Assembly (NCBI GenBank): GCA_018780645.1 | Contig: JADMJJ010000115.1 | Span: forward strand, 1 to 35,245 | Direction of reading: 5' to 3' | Length of the DNA: 35,245 bases | Source: Burkholderiaceae bacterium | GTDB lineage: Bacteria; Pseudomonadota; Gammaproteobacteria; Burkholderiales; Burkholderiaceae_C | In this document: in pieces, positions 1 to 8,687 of the stretch | How positions within the stretch are numbered: position 1 is the first letter of the stretch | Layout of the letters: the number at the start of each line of letters is the position of its first letter | Position numbers and translations under genes: made by a program | Notes under the pieces: model-generated | Database searches by the model: none | What the model was told of the DNA's origin: nothing | What the model saw: only the letters and a program-made list of their open reading frames with translations

Positions 1-67
1 ATGCCGGGTGGTGTGGGAGGGGCTCGGCCGACAATGGCTGACCCCTATCCCGATGCCCGAAAGGTCT

Positions 68-97
68 TTGTGACAAGTCGGCGACGAATTGTGACAA
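68..97 (-). promoter_or_regulatory. Pho-box-like cluster facing left
   Basis: Two identical 9-mers TTGTGACAA lie at 68-76 and 89-97, 21 bp apart, about two helical turns. Read on the minus strand each contains TGTCACA, the same half-site as the pstS Pho box, and a weaker match (CGTCGCC) falls midway, giving a period of roughly 10-11 bp. This would suit a PhoB site for a divergent gene lying left of the window. The 9-mer is itself a palindrome around one base, so its orientation, and even the identity of the regulator, are uncertain. Confidence 0.4.
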
Positions 98-148
98 TGG
101 CCGCATCACTCTCAAATGGATGCGAATGGACCTGTTTATGACAGGCGG

Positions 149-166
149 TGTCACATCACTGTCATC
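149..166 (+). promoter_or_regulatory. Pho box of the pst operon
   Basis: TGTCACA at 149-155 and TGTCATC at 160-166 are 7-bp direct repeats separated by 4 bp, the exact architecture of a PhoB-binding Pho box (CTGTCAT repeats with 11-bp period). The box lies where a -35 element would be and replaces it, as in known PhoB-activated promoters. pstS starts 55 bp downstream, and phoB itself lies in the same cluster, so autogenous control under phosphate starvation is expected. Confidence 0.8.
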
Positions 167-175
167 AGTCGTCCC

Positions 176-181
176 TACAGT
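176..181 (+). promoter_or_regulatory. Probable -10 element of the pstS promoter
   Basis: TACAGT (four of six matches to TATAAT) begins 10 bp after the end of the Pho box, close to the spacing seen in PhoB-dependent sigma70 promoters. Transcription would start near 188, leaving a leader of about 33 nt before the pstS ATG. The call rests on spacing and motif only. Confidence 0.45.
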
Positions 182-220
182 GCGAGGCATTGCCAACCCC
201 TACACCGCGACAGGTGAATC

Positions 221-1258
221 ATGAAAATTGCCCAGATTTCTAGCGTTTTGATTCTCTCGGCCACGATGGCTATGGCCGCCTCGGTTCAAGCTCAGGACGT
301 CACCGGTGCCGGTGCGAGCTTCCCCGCCCCGGTCTACTCGAAGTGGGCCGATGCCTATAACAAGGCCACCGGTGCGCGCATCAACTACCAGTCGGTCGGC
401 TCGGGCGCCGGCCTGAAGCAGATTCGCGCCAAGACGGTGGACTTCGGCGCCTCCGACATGCCGCTGACCGACGAAGAGCTGGCCAAGGACGGCCTGGTGC
501 AGTTCCCCACCGTGATCGGTGGCGTCGTGCCCGTGGTCAACATCAAGGGCATCCAAGCCGGCCAGATCAAGCTGACCGGTCAGCTGTTGGGCGACATCTA
601 CCTGGGCAAGATCGCCAAGTGGAATGACCCCGCGCTGACCGCGCTGAACCCCGGCGTGCCGCTGCCGGACGAAGCCATCGCCGTGGTGCGCCGCGCCGAC
701 GGCTCGGGCACCAGCTTCATCTTCACCAACTACCTGTCCAAGGTGAATGCCGAGTGGAAGAGCAAGGTGGGCGAGGGTGCGGCCGTGAACTGGCCCACCG
801 GCGCGGGTGGTAAGGGCAATGAGGGCGTCTCCGCCTTCGTGCAGCGCCTGCCCGGCGCCATCGGCTATGTCGAGTACGCCTATGCCAAGCAGAACAAGAT
901 GTCCCATGTGCTGATGAAGAACGCCTCGGGTGCCTTCGTCGGTCCGGATGATCTGAACTTCAAGGCCGCCGCCGCCGGCGCCGACTGGAACAAATCGTTC
1001 TACCAGGTGCTGACTGAGCAGCCCGGCAAGGACAGCTGGCCCCTGACTGGCGCCACGTTCATCCTGATGCACAAGAGCCAGGACAAGCCGGTGCAGGCCA
1101 CCAACTCGCTGAAGTTCTTTGACTGGGCCTACGGCAATGGCGACAAGATGGCCGCGGACCTCGAGTACGTGACCCTGCCGGACACTGTCAAGAACCTGGT
1201 GCGCAAGCAATGGGGCGAGATCAAGGACGGCGCTGGCAAAGCTGTGTCGTTCAAGTAA
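221..1258 (+). CDS. pstS: Phosphate ABC transporter periplasmic binding protein PstS
   Basis: Periplasmic receptor that binds inorganic phosphate and delivers it to the PstCAB membrane complex. The 345-residue product starts with a typical Sec signal peptide (Lys, then a hydrophobic stretch, then an Ala-rich cleavage region near residues 22-25, AxA-type). There is no lipobox cysteine, so it should be soluble. The mature start [14 protein letters not shown] and the loop [16 protein letters not shown] are hallmarks of PstS; the latter contains the Ser/Gly/Thr phosphate-binding segment. The ATG at 221 is preceded by AGGTG at a good distance. It is the first gene of the pst-pho cluster, just behind a Pho box. 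Confidence 0.95.
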   Translation: MKIAQISSVLILSATMAMAASVQAQDVTGAGASFPAPVYSKWADAYNKATGARINYQSVGSGAGLKQIRAKTVDFGASDMPLTDEELAKDGLVQFPTVIGGVVPVVNIKGIQAGQIKLTGQLLGDIYLGKIAKWNDPALTALNPGVPLPDEAIAVVRRADGSGTSFIFTNYLSKVNAEWKSKVGEGAAVNWPTGAGGKGNEGVSAFVQRLPGAIGYVEYAYAKQNKMSHVLMKNASGAFVGPDDLNFKAAAAGADWNKSFYQVLTEQPGKDSWPLTGATFILMHKSQDKPVQATNSLKFFDWAYGNGDKMAADLEYVTLPDTVKNLVRKQWGEIKDGAGKAVSFK

Positions 1259-1286
1259 TCGGATCCTATCGTTGAGAGCAGGCGGG

Positions 1287-1307
1287 CCGGACCCTGGTGT
1301 CCGGTTT
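1287..1307 (+). other. Intercistronic stem-loop between pstS and pstC
   Basis: CCGGAC (1287-1292) pairs perfectly with GTCCGG (1299-1304) around a 6-nt loop and is followed by TTT. It sits 28 bp after the pstS stop and 22 bp before the preferred pstC start. Such a hairpin could act as a weak attenuator or a 3' stabiliser that keeps pstS message above pstCAB, which is the usual expression pattern of binding-protein operons. The function is inferred; only the pairing is seen. Confidence 0.45.
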
Positions 1308-1329
1308 GCCATTTGACCGAGGACAGGCC

Positions 1330-2352
1330 GTGGCCGCAACTCTTCCCGCTTCACCCTTTCCTAAGGCGCAAGACAAGGCGCGTACCGAGCCCGTCGGTGA
1401 GCCACCGGTGCAGCGCAAGGCCTCGCCCTGGGCCGACATCGTGTTTTCTGCCCTGGCGCATGGCGCCGCCTGGCTGGTGCTGCTGCTATTGCTGGGCATC
1501 ATCGGCTCCTTGCTGGTCAGTGCGATGCCGGCGATCCGTGAGTACGGCCTGAGCTTTCTGTGGCGCAGTGACTGGGATCCGGTGAAGAACCAGTACGGTG
1601 GCCTGGTGATGATTTACGGCACCTTGATGACCTCCATCATTGCGCTGCTGATCGCCGTGCCCGTCAGCTTCGGCATTGCCCTGTTCCTGACCGAACTGTC
1701 ACCCGGTTGGCTACGTCGCCCGCTGGGCATTGCTGTGGAGTTGCTGGCGGCCGTGCCGTCCATCGTCTATGGCATGTGGGGGTTGTTGGTGTTCGGACCG
1801 ATCCTGGCCACGTATGTGCAGCAACCGCTGCAGAAACTGCTGCATGGCGTGCCGTATCTGAGCCGTCTGGTCGAAGGTGCGCCAGTAGGCATTGGCATTT
1901 TCTCGGCCGGGGTGATCCTGGCCATCATGATCATTCCGTTCATCGCGGCGGTGATGCGCGACGTCTTCGAGACAACGCCGGCGATGCTGCGCGAGTCGGC
2001 TTACGGGCTGGGCTCGACGACCTGGGAAGTGGTGTTCCGTGTCGTGCTGCCCTACACCAAGGCTGGCGTCATCGGCGCCATCATGCTGGGCCTGGGCCGG
2101 GCCTTGGGCGAGACCATGGCCATCACCTTCGTGATCGGCAATATGAACCAACTCGATTCGCCTTCGCTGTTTGCCGCGGCCAACAGCATCACCTCGGCGC
2201 TGGCAAATGAATTTGCCGAGGCGGAGGAGGGGCTGCACCAAGCCTCGCTGATCTACCTGGGTTTGATATTGTTCTTCATTACCTTTGTGGTGCTGGCGCT
2301 GTCCAAGATATTGCTGTCGCAGCTGAAGAAGGGTGAGGGGAGCCGCACATGA
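1330..2352 (+). CDS. pstC: Phosphate ABC transporter permease PstC
   Basis: One of the two membrane subunits of the high-affinity phosphate importer. The protein has a hydrophilic N-terminus of about 35 residues, then about six hydrophobic segments. The binding-protein-dependent permease loop lies near [22 protein letters not shown], followed by [11 protein letters not shown] (EAA-type ATPase contact and conserved ALGETMA). I prefer the GTG at 1330 (340 residues) because GAGGA lies 6 nt upstream; a GTG at 1297 would give 351 residues but falls inside the stem-loop that follows pstS and has no good ribosome site. The stop overlaps the pstA start by 4 nt (ATGA), implying coupled translation. 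Confidence 0.92.
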   Translation: MAATLPASPFPKAQDKARTEPVGEPPVQRKASPWADIVFSALAHGAAWLVLLLLLGIIGSLLVSAMPAIREYGLSFLWRSDWDPVKNQYGGLVMIYGTLMTSIIALLIAVPVSFGIALFLTELSPGWLRRPLGIAVELLAAVPSIVYGMWGLLVFGPILATYVQQPLQKLLHGVPYLSRLVEGAPVGIGIFSAGVILAIMIIPFIAAVMRDVFETTPAMLRESAYGLGSTTWEVVFRVVLPYTKAGVIGAIMLGLGRALGETMAITFVIGNMNQLDSPSLFAAANSITSALANEFAEAEEGLHQASLIYLGLILFFITFVVLALSKILLSQLKKGEGSRT

Positions 2353-3215
2353 GCATCAACTCCTTGGATGCCAAGCGCATGTCCATGCACATGCGCCGCA
2401 AGCGCATCAATGCGATCGCCTTGACTCTGTCGCTTGGCGCGATGGCCTTCGGCCTGTTCTGGTTGATCTGGATCTTGTTCGAGACTTTTCGACTGGGTCT
2501 GGGCGGCTTGTCGCTGGCGCTGTTCACCGAGATGACACCGCCGCCGATGGCTGAGACCGGCGGGCTGGCCAATGCGATCTTCGGCTCGCTGACGATGGTT
2601 GCACTGGCGACCTTCCTGGGTACGCCGATCGGCATCATGGCCGGCGTCTACCTGGCCGAGTATGGCCAGCGGACCTGGCTGGGCAGTGCTACGCGCTTCA
2701 TCAATGACATCCTTCTGTCGGCGCCCAGCATTGTCATCGGCCTGTTCATCTACGCGCTGGTGGTGGCCCGCTTCAAGGCCTTCTCGGGGTATGCCGGTGT
2801 GCTCGCGCTGGCCTTGATCGTGATCCCGGTGGTGATACGTACGACCGAGACGATGCTGAGTCTGATACCGAATGCGATGCGCGAGGCGGCCTATGCCTTG
2901 GGCACACCGAAGTGGAAGGTGATCTCCAACATCACCCTGAAGTCGGCGCGCGCCGGTGTGGTCACTGGCATTCTGCTTGCGCTGGCCCGCATTGCCGGAG
3001 AGACGGCGCCGTTGCTGTTCACCGCGCTGTCCAATCAGTTCTGGAGCATGGACCTGAGCCGCCCGATGGCGAGTCTGCCGGTGACAATTTTCAAATTCGC
3101 GATGAGCCCCTACGAGAACTGGCAGAAGCTGGCCTGGGCCGGGGTGTTCCTGATCACCATGGGCGTGCTGGCACTGAATATTGCCGCCCGTGTGATGTTC
3201 CGCAACAAGCATTGA
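2349..3215 (+). CDS. pstA: Phosphate ABC transporter permease PstA
   Basis: Second membrane subunit of the phosphate importer, partner of PstC. The 288-residue sequence has a basic N-terminus, a first membrane helix at about residues 25-48, and then the permease core. The segment [18 protein letters not shown] followed by [11 protein letters not shown] is the PstA version of the EAA loop that docks onto PstB. The start ATG overlaps the pstC stop in an ATGA junction, and pstB follows after 19 bp. Length and motif order match the family, and no defect is visible. Confidence 0.94.
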   Translation: MSINSLDAKRMSMHMRRKRINAIALTLSLGAMAFGLFWLIWILFETFRLGLGGLSLALFTEMTPPPMAETGGLANAIFGSLTMVALATFLGTPIGIMAGVYLAEYGQRTWLGSATRFINDILLSAPSIVIGLFIYALVVARFKAFSGYAGVLALALIVIPVVIRTTETMLSLIPNAMREAAYALGTPKWKVISNITLKSARAGVVTGILLALARIAGETAPLLFTALSNQFWSMDLSRPMASLPVTIFKFAMSPYENWQKLAWAGVFLITMGVLALNIAARVMFRNKH

Positions 3216-3234
3216 TTCAAGAAGAGGATCCCAG

Positions 3235-4020
3235 ATGGATGCCCATGTGAACTCCCCCGCCATCGTCGCGCCCAAGGTTTCTGTTCGGGACCTGAACTTC
3301 TATTACGGCAGCTTCCACGCGTTGAAGCACATCAATCTGGACATCCCGGAGAAGAAGGTCACGGCCTTTATCGGGCCGTCGGGTTGCGGCAAGTCCACCT
3401 TGCTGCGCTGCTTCAACCGGATGTATGCGCTCTACCCGGAGCAGCGCGCCGAGGGCCAGATCATGCTCGATGGCGAGAACATCCTGCAGAGCAAGCTGGA
3501 CGTGAGTCTGATACGAGCCAAGGTCGGCATGGTGTTCCAGAAGCCGACGCCGTTCCCGATGTCGATCTACGACAACATCGCCTTCGGCGTGAAGCTGTTC
3601 GAGACCTTGCCGCGCGTCGAGATGGATGAGCGCGTCGAATGGGCCTTGAAGAAGGCGGCGCTGTGGACCGAGGTCAAGGACAAGCTGAACCAGAGTGGCG
3701 CCAGCCTCTCCGGTGGTCAGCAGCAGCGCCTGTGCATCGCGCGCGGCATTGCCATCAAGCCCGAGGTGCTGCTGCTCGACGAGCCCTGCTCGGCGCTGGA
3801 CCCGATCTCGACCGGCAAGATCGAGGAGCTGATCCACGAGTTGAAGAGTGACTACACGGTGCTGATCGTCACGCACAACATGCAGCAGGCGGCGCGCTGC
3901 TCGGACTTCACCGCCTATATGTACCTGGGCGATCTGATCGAGTTCGGGCCGACCTCGGACCTGTTCATGAAGCCCAAGAAGAAGGATACCGAGGACTACA
4001 TCACCGGACGATTCGGTTGA
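3235..4020 (+). CDS. pstB: Phosphate ABC transporter ATP-binding protein PstB
   Basis: Cytoplasmic ATPase that powers phosphate import. In its 261 residues are the Walker A motif GPSGCGKST (residues 47-55), the Q-loop in [20 protein letters not shown] (typical of PstB), the ABC signature LSGGQQQRL, Walker [13 protein letters not shown] and the switch histidine in [10 protein letters not shown]. The ATG at 3235 follows an AAGAGGAT ribosome site. Apart from ATP hydrolysis, PstB with PhoU is also needed to signal phosphate sufficiency to PhoR. The full PstSCAB set is present in the canonical order. Confidence 0.96.
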   Translation: MDAHVNSPAIVAPKVSVRDLNFYYGSFHALKHINLDIPEKKVTAFIGPSGCGKSTLLRCFNRMYALYPEQRAEGQIMLDGENILQSKLDVSLIRAKVGMVFQKPTPFPMSIYDNIAFGVKLFETLPRVEMDERVEWALKKAALWTEVKDKLNQSGASLSGGQQQRLCIARGIAIKPEVLLLDEPCSALDPISTGKIEELIHELKSDYTVLIVTHNMQQAARCSDFTAYMYLGDLIEFGPTSDLFMKPKKKDTEDYITGRFG

Positions 4021-4037
4021 GGCAGGTCAAGCCTGCC
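4021..4037 (+). other. Intercistronic stem-loop between pstB and phoU
   Basis: GGCAGG (4021-4026) pairs perfectly with CCTGCC (4032-4037) around TCAAG, beginning at the base right after the pstB stop. No T-tract follows, so it is not a standard terminator; an mRNA processing or stability element is more likely. It also argues against a phoU start upstream of 4080. Confidence 0.4.
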
Positions 4038-4079
4038 ATCCTCAAGGTATTCAACAAATCCTCTACGGGAGTGAACATA

Positions 4080-4787
4080 ATGGTTGACAAGCATCTTTCC
4101 ACCCAGTTCGACGCCGAGTTGAGCGGCATCTCCACCCGCGTGCTCGAGATGGGCGGCCTGGTGGAGTCTCAGGTGGTCCAGGCCATTGCCTCACTGACGC
4201 AGTTCAATGGCGATCTGGCCAGCACCGTGCTGAAGGTCGAGGAGCAGGTCAATGCGATGGAGATGGAGATCGACCGCGACCTTTCCAGCATCATCGCCCG
4301 TCGCCAGCCCACGGCCCGCGACCTGCGCCTGTTGATCGCGATCTCGAAGGCCATTGCCAACCTGGAACGTGTCGGTGACGAGGCTGCCCGCGTGGCCCGC
4401 ACCGTGCAGCGACTGATGAACTCCGGCGTTTCCAGCCGGCTGCGTCTGCCGATGGCCGACCTTGCCTTCGAGGCCGACCTGGCCACCGCGCAGCTGCGCA
4501 AGGCGCTGGATGCGTTTGCGCGGCTGGACGTCGAGCGTGCGCTGGAGGTGCTGAAGCAGGACGACCAGATCGACAAGGAGTTCGACGGCCTGATGCGCAA
4601 GCTCATCACCTACATGATGGAGGACCCGCGCACCATCTCCAGCAGCATCGACATGATCTTCGTGGCCAAGGCGATCGAGCGTGTGGGCGACCACGCGAAG
4701 AACCTGGCCGAGGTCATCATCTACGTGGTCAAGGGCACCGATGTGCGTCACAACACGCCCGAGGCGGTTGAGACGATGGTGCGCTGA
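4080..4787 (+). CDS. phoU: Phosphate signalling regulator PhoU
   Basis: Negative regulator that links the PstSCAB transporter to the PhoR sensor kinase and limits phosphate uptake. The 235-residue all-helical protein contains the two PhoU repeats. Their metal-binding E/DxxxD-type segments are visible as AISKAIANLERVGDEAARVA in the first repeat and FVAKAIERVGDHAKNLAEVI in the second. I chose ATG 4080 because GGGAG lies 8 nt upstream and MVDKHLSTQFDAEL is the usual PhoU beginning; an in-frame extension to 4017 would run through the stem-loop after pstB. phoB follows after 31 bp. Confidence 0.93.
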   Translation: MVDKHLSTQFDAELSGISTRVLEMGGLVESQVVQAIASLTQFNGDLASTVLKVEEQVNAMEMEIDRDLSSIIARRQPTARDLRLLIAISKAIANLERVGDEAARVARTVQRLMNSGVSSRLRLPMADLAFEADLATAQLRKALDAFARLDVERALEVLKQDDQIDKEFDGLMRKLITYMMEDPRTISSSIDMIFVAKAIERVGDHAKNLAEVIIYVVKGTDVRHNTPEAVETMVR

Positions 4788-4818
4788 TTCCTACAATCCT
4801 ATCCCTGGAGTTCAACGC

Positions 4819-5520
4819 ATGAGTCGCGTTCTAGTGGTTGAAGACGAGTCGGCAATTGCCGAGCTGATTTCCATCAATCTTCGCCACGCCGGTTTCGAGG
4901 TCACCATTGCGGCCACGGCCGACCAGGCGCAGTTCGAGGTGGACCGTGTGCTGCCCGAGTTGGTGGTGCTGGACTGGATGCTGCCCGGCCAGTCCGGCCT
5001 GGCCCTGGCCCGCCAGTGGCGAGGCCAGGCCCGCACCCGTGACCTGCCCATCATCATGCTCACCGCCCGTGCCGAGGAGACCGACAAGGTGTCGGGTCTT
5101 GACGCAGGCGCCGATGACTATCTGACCAAGCCCTTCTCGACCAACGAGCTGCTTGCCCGCATCCGTGCGGTGCTGCGCCGCAAGGCGCCCGAGGCGCTGG
5201 ACTCGCTGGTGGAGGTCGGCGGGTTGAGCCTGGATCCGGGAACGCGCCGCGTCACCCGCGACGGTGTCGAGGTCAAGCTCGGGCCTACCGAATTCCGCCT
5301 GCTGCATTTCTTCATGACCCACCCGGAGCGGGTGCACAGCCGCTCGCAACTGCTGGACCGCGTCTGGGGCGACCATGTCTTCATCGAGGAGCGCACGGTG
5401 GATGTGCACGTCAAGCGCTTGCGCGGTGCGCTGGAGCCGGCGCTATGCCATCGCATGATCGAGACCGTGCGCGGTGCGGGCTATCGCCTGACCCAGCACG
5501 TCAGCGCCACGGCCGAATAA
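4819..5520 (+). CDS. phoB: Phosphate regulon response regulator PhoB
   Basis: OmpR-type transcription factor that activates Pho-box promoters when phosphorylated by PhoR. The 233 residues comprise a receiver domain with acidic pocket VVEDE, phospho-acceptor Asp52 in VVLDWMLPG, Thr82 and Lys104 (DYLTKPFS). A winged-helix DNA-binding domain follows (EFRLLHFFMTHPERVHSRSQLLDRVWG and TVDVHVKRLRGAL). The ATG at 4819 has CTGGAG 8 nt upstream; the open frame extends further 5' but that part overlaps phoU and is not credible as coding. phoR follows after 19 bp. Its product should bind the Pho box at 149-166. Confidence 0.95.
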   Translation: MSRVLVVEDESAIAELISINLRHAGFEVTIAATADQAQFEVDRVLPELVVLDWMLPGQSGLALARQWRGQARTRDLPIIMLTARAEETDKVSGLDAGADDYLTKPFSTNELLARIRAVLRRKAPEALDSLVEVGGLSLDPGTRRVTRDGVEVKLGPTEFRLLHFFMTHPERVHSRSQLLDRVWGDHVFIEERTVDVHVKRLRGALEPALCHRMIETVRGAGYRLTQHVSATAE

Positions 5521-5539
5521 TCTGCCTCGGAAGCCTTTA

Positions 5540-6865
5540 GTGAGCTGGTTTGCATCGCGTCTGTTTCTGGCGGCTTTTGCCGTTGCCCTCGGTGGCGTGT
5601 TCGGCATGTGGGCCGGCGCCCTGTTCAAGATTCCCCTGCTCAGCGCCGTCATCGGTGCGGCCATCAGCGTGGGTGTGTTGGTGCTGCTCGACGGGGTTCG
5701 CGGCCATCGCCTGATCCAGTGGCTGAAGGGCTCGCAGCAGGAGGGCGCACCCCGCGATGCGGGGCTGTGGGGCGAGTTGGCCTACCGGGTCGAGCGCCTG
5801 GTGCGTGACCGCGACAAGACCATTGCCCGCGAGCGGCTGCAGCTGGAGCAGTTCCTGTCGGCCATCGAGGCCTCGCCCAATGGTGTGCTGCTGCTGGACG
5901 CGCAGGAGCACATCATCTGGTGCAACAAGGTCGGGGCCGACCACTTCTCGCTCGATCCGCTGCGCGACCGCCAGCAGCGCATCACCAACCTCGTTCGCTT
6001 CCCGGCCTTTGTCGCCCATTTGCAGTCCGGGCGCGATGACGACACCCTGCTGCTGAGCAATGCACGTGGACCCGGCACCCTGTCGGTGGTGCTGCGCAGC
6101 TTCGGCGAGGGCATGCGCCTGGTGCTGTCGCAGGACGTCACCGAGCGTGAGCGCTCCGAGGCGATGCGGCGCGATTTCGTTGCCAATGTCTCGCACGAGA
6201 TCCGCACCCCGCTGACGGTGCTGGCCGGCTTCATCGAGACCATGGACTCGCTGCCGCTGACCGAGGTCGAGCGCAAGCGCGTGCTGCACCTGATGACACA
6301 GCAGACGCAGCGAATGCAGAGCCTCGTCAGTGACCTGCTGACCTTGGCTCAGCTGGAGGGTAGCCCGAGGCCCGGTGCCGACAGCTGGGTATCTGTCGAT
6401 GCGCTGCTCAAGCGCGTGGCCGCCGATGGCCAGGCACTGTCGGCCGGCCGGCATGAGATCAAGCTCTGGCAAGCCTCGCCAGCGCAGCTGGCCGGGCAGG
6501 AGTCCGAGCTGTTCAGTGCGATGGCCAATCTGGTCAACAATGCGGTGCGCTATACGCCGGAAGGCGGGCGGATCGACATCGCGTGGGTTGTGCAGGCGGA
6601 TGGCTCTGGCGAGCTCAGTGTGGCCGACTCCGGGCTGGGCATTTCACGCGAGCACATTCCCCGCCTGACCGAACGCTTCTACCGCGTCGATGGCAGCCGC
6701 TCGCGTGAAACTGGCGGCACCGGCCTGGGGCTGTCCATTGTCAAGCATGTGGTGCAGCGCCATGGTGGCACGCTGGACATCCAGAGCGAGCCCGGCAAGG
6801 GCTCGCGATTCAGGCTGGTGTTTCCGGCCGCCCGGGTGCGTGAACCGGTGCTGGAAGCGGCCTGA
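5540..6865 (+). CDS. phoR: Phosphate regulon sensor histidine kinase PhoR
   Basis: Inner-membrane kinase that phosphorylates PhoB during phosphate limitation. The 441-residue protein has two membrane helices at its N-terminus (about residues 5-28 and 30-50), a PAS region around residues 105-200, the dimerisation and phosphoacceptor segment FVANVSHEIRTPLTVL with His at about residue 219, and an ATPase domain with N-box NLVNNAVRYTPEGG, G1 box VADSGLGIS and G2 box GGTGLGLSIVKH. The start is GTG at 5540. It is the last gene of the cluster; the next gene converges on it after 60 bp. All catalytic boxes look intact. Confidence 0.94.
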   Translation: MSWFASRLFLAAFAVALGGVFGMWAGALFKIPLLSAVIGAAISVGVLVLLDGVRGHRLIQWLKGSQQEGAPRDAGLWGELAYRVERLVRDRDKTIARERLQLEQFLSAIEASPNGVLLLDAQEHIIWCNKVGADHFSLDPLRDRQQRITNLVRFPAFVAHLQSGRDDDTLLLSNARGPGTLSVVLRSFGEGMRLVLSQDVTERERSEAMRRDFVANVSHEIRTPLTVLAGFIETMDSLPLTEVERKRVLHLMTQQTQRMQSLVSDLLTLAQLEGSPRPGADSWVSVDALLKRVAADGQALSAGRHEIKLWQASPAQLAGQESELFSAMANLVNNAVRYTPEGGRIDIAWVVQADGSGELSVADSGLGISREHIPRLTERFYRVDGSRSRETGGTGLGLSIVKHVVQRHGGTLDIQSEPGKGSRFRLVFPAARVREPVLEAA

Positions 6866-6925
6866 GCCAGAACACTCGCTGGGGTCGGAGCTGCCGGGGT
6901 ACCGTCAGGTCCAACCCGCAGTGAC

Positions 6926-8587
6926 TTAGCGACGCTTGTACAGCAGGGTGTAGGCCTGTCTGTCGCTGGGCCGGCGCAACTGGGCGATCAGCTGCCAGCC
7001 GGCCAACGCAGGCACCGCAGGGCCCACGCTTTGCTGCACCAGATAGTCGCAGCGGCTCTGCGCCAGCGGCGTGAGGCCGTCGATATGCCAGGACCAGTTG
7101 CTCTGCAGTTCCATTGCGGCCAGGTGCGACAGCGCCACGCCGGGCGCGGCCAGGCAGTTGATCTGTGCCGGCAACTGGGCCTGCAGTCGCTCCATCAGCG
7201 GTCTGTTGCTGCGCACATAGTCCAGCAGCGGCAGCCACAAGGTCATCAGCAACAGCCAGCACAGGGCCACGCCGCCCGCGGGCAGCACCAGGCTCTTCCA
7301 CAACGCATGCTGGTGCTTGGCAGTCCGCCAACGCACCAGCCACATCCAGGCCAGGGTGGCGGCGGTCGCAAACACCAGGGCCACGGCACCGAACTGCGGC
7401 TCGAAGCCTTCATACAGTCGCTTCAGACCACGCAGCGCCCAGGCCGGGCTGCCGGTATGCATGCCGCTGTAGTACAGCCAGCCGATCAGGGCGCAGGCCG
7501 AGAAGAAGAACACCGAGAACCAATCCACCGCCGCGGCCACGCTGCGGCGCAAGGTGGGCAGGGCAAATGCGGCCAACACGGCCAGGGGGGGCAGGGCCAG
7601 CAGCAGCGCGCGGTCAGAGCCATCCATCATCAGGCTAGTGGCAGCGCCGACCGCGACACACATCACCGGCACGAGGATGTGGCGGCGCTGCCAATAGGTG
7701 CGCCAGCGCCACAGCGTCCAGGCCGCCAGCGGCCAGGCCGGCCAGGCGAACCAGGCCGTCATCGTGAGCATCTGCTGGGCCAGCTCCAGTGCCGACACCG
7801 GAGCAGCCACGCGCCAGCGCCAGGCACCGGTGCCCCAGGCCGCCAAAGCCGCAAGTGCCGAAGCCGCCAGCAGCCAGACCACCAGGCGATGCACCTCGTC
7901 ATAGCTGGAACGAAAGCAGATCAAGGCACCCAGCAGGCCCAGGGCCACGGCCACGGCCGGTGCGCCGCTGGCAGCCAGCACTGGCAGGGCCAGCAGCACC
8001 GCCAGGCGTGCCTTGCCTGGCTTGAACGGGGCCGCGGCCATGCCGTAGAGCAGCAGCGTGGCGGCCAGCAGCTGGGCCAGCTCGGGAGTCGTTTCATGGC
8101 CCAGCTGCAGCAGGCCGAGGCTCGCGATCAGGGCCAGCAGCGAGCCATCGGCCAGCGCCCGTGCATAGTCGATCGCATGGGCCTCGCCACCGAAGGCGAA
8201 GGCGACCGGCTGGGCGGCATCGGTGCGGGCCAGATGAAAGCTGCTGTACCAGGTCAGCATCAGCACGCCGACCAGCGCCAGGCCGAAGGGCAGGCGGGCG
8301 GCAAAGGCGGCATCGGCAAAGGGCATGGCCTTGATGAACAGCGCGCCGACCCAGTAGGGCAGCAGGGCGCCCTCGGCCGGAATGCCGGCAATCGTCGGGT
8401 GCCACCACGAAGCCAGGCCCTTGGCGATGCTGGCCATATAGCCGAAGGCGATGACGTCGGCATTGCGCCAGGGCGCGCGTCCGAACAGGCCGGGCAGCAC
8501 ATAGGCCGCGCAAAACAGTATCAGGGCCAGGCGCGGCAGCCGCGTGGCGCTGCGCTCGGTGGCGATGGCGGGGGTTGGGAGGTTCAC
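6926..8587 (-). CDS. Multi-pass membrane protein, ArnT/PMT glycosyltransferase-like
   Basis: Large integral membrane protein with about eleven or twelve hydrophobic segments, an arginine-rich cytoplasmic turn between several of them, and a hydrophilic C-terminal domain of about 100 residues. The first loop APWRNADVIAFGY has the acidic residue position expected for GT-C/PMT-type lipid-linked sugar transferases, but not the full Asp-Glu pair, so donor and acceptor cannot be assigned. The start is uncertain: GTG at 8587 (553 residues) is preferred; TTG at 8638 would give 570 residues. An IS1595 element begins upstream of the gene, only 20 bp from the TTG, and separates it from any original promoter beyond rpmE2. 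The gene is otherwise uninterrupted and converges on phoR. Confidence 0.72.
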   Translation of the reverse strand: MNLPTPAIATERSATRLPRLALILFCAAYVLPGLFGRAPWRNADVIAFGYMASIAKGLASWWHPTIAGIPAEGALLPYWVGALFIKAMPFADAAFAARLPFGLALVGVLMLTWYSSFHLARTDAAQPVAFAFGGEAHAIDYARALADGSLLALIASLGLLQLGHETTPELAQLLAATLLLYGMAAAPFKPGKARLAVLLALPVLAASGAPAVAVALGLLGALICFRSSYDEVHRLVVWLLAASALAALAAWGTGAWRWRVAAPVSALELAQQMLTMTAWFAWPAWPLAAWTLWRWRTYWQRRHILVPVMCVAVGAATSLMMDGSDRALLLALPPLAVLAAFALPTLRRSVAAAVDWFSVFFFSACALIGWLYYSGMHTGSPAWALRGLKRLYEGFEPQFGAVALVFATAATLAWMWLVRWRTAKHQHALWKSLVLPAGGVALCWLLLMTLWLPLLDYVRSNRPLMERLQAQLPAQINCLAAPGVALSHLAAMELQSNWSWHIDGLTPLAQSRCDYLVQQSVGPAVPALAGWQLIAQLRRPSDRQAYTLLYKRR

Positions 8588-8650
8588 GCGGGCGGCTTTT
8601 CTGGCTGTTGTTGTGAGATCGCGAGCATCATGCCGCAATCGGGAACCCCA

Positions 8651-8658
8651 ATGAAAAA
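8651..8658. repeat. Target-site duplication, left copy
   Basis: ATGAAAAA directly abuts the left terminal repeat of the IS element and is repeated at 9734-9741 next to the right one. Eight base pairs is the duplication length characteristic of the IS1595 family. Confidence 0.93.
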
Positions 8659-8674
8659 GGCGCTTTGCGCGTTA
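8659..8674 (+). repeat. IS1595 terminal inverted repeat, left
   Basis: GGCGCTTTGCGCGTTA, identical over 16 bp to the reverse complement of 9718-9733. It begins with GGC, as many IS1595-family ends do, and lies just beyond the transposase stop codon. Confidence 0.95.
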
Positions 8675-8687
8675 GCTGGTGATGGGG

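Noticed and set aside
200-1354. A long minus-strand open frame covering pstS
   Set aside because: It is the antisense shadow of pstS in high-GC DNA; the plus-strand protein matches PstS along its whole length and the antisense product resembles nothing.
4017-4082. An apparent 4-bp overlap of pstB with an upstream-extended phoU
   Set aside because: The extension runs through a stem-loop and has no ribosome site or family match. The start at 4080 has GGGAG at correct spacing and the usual PhoU N-terminus.
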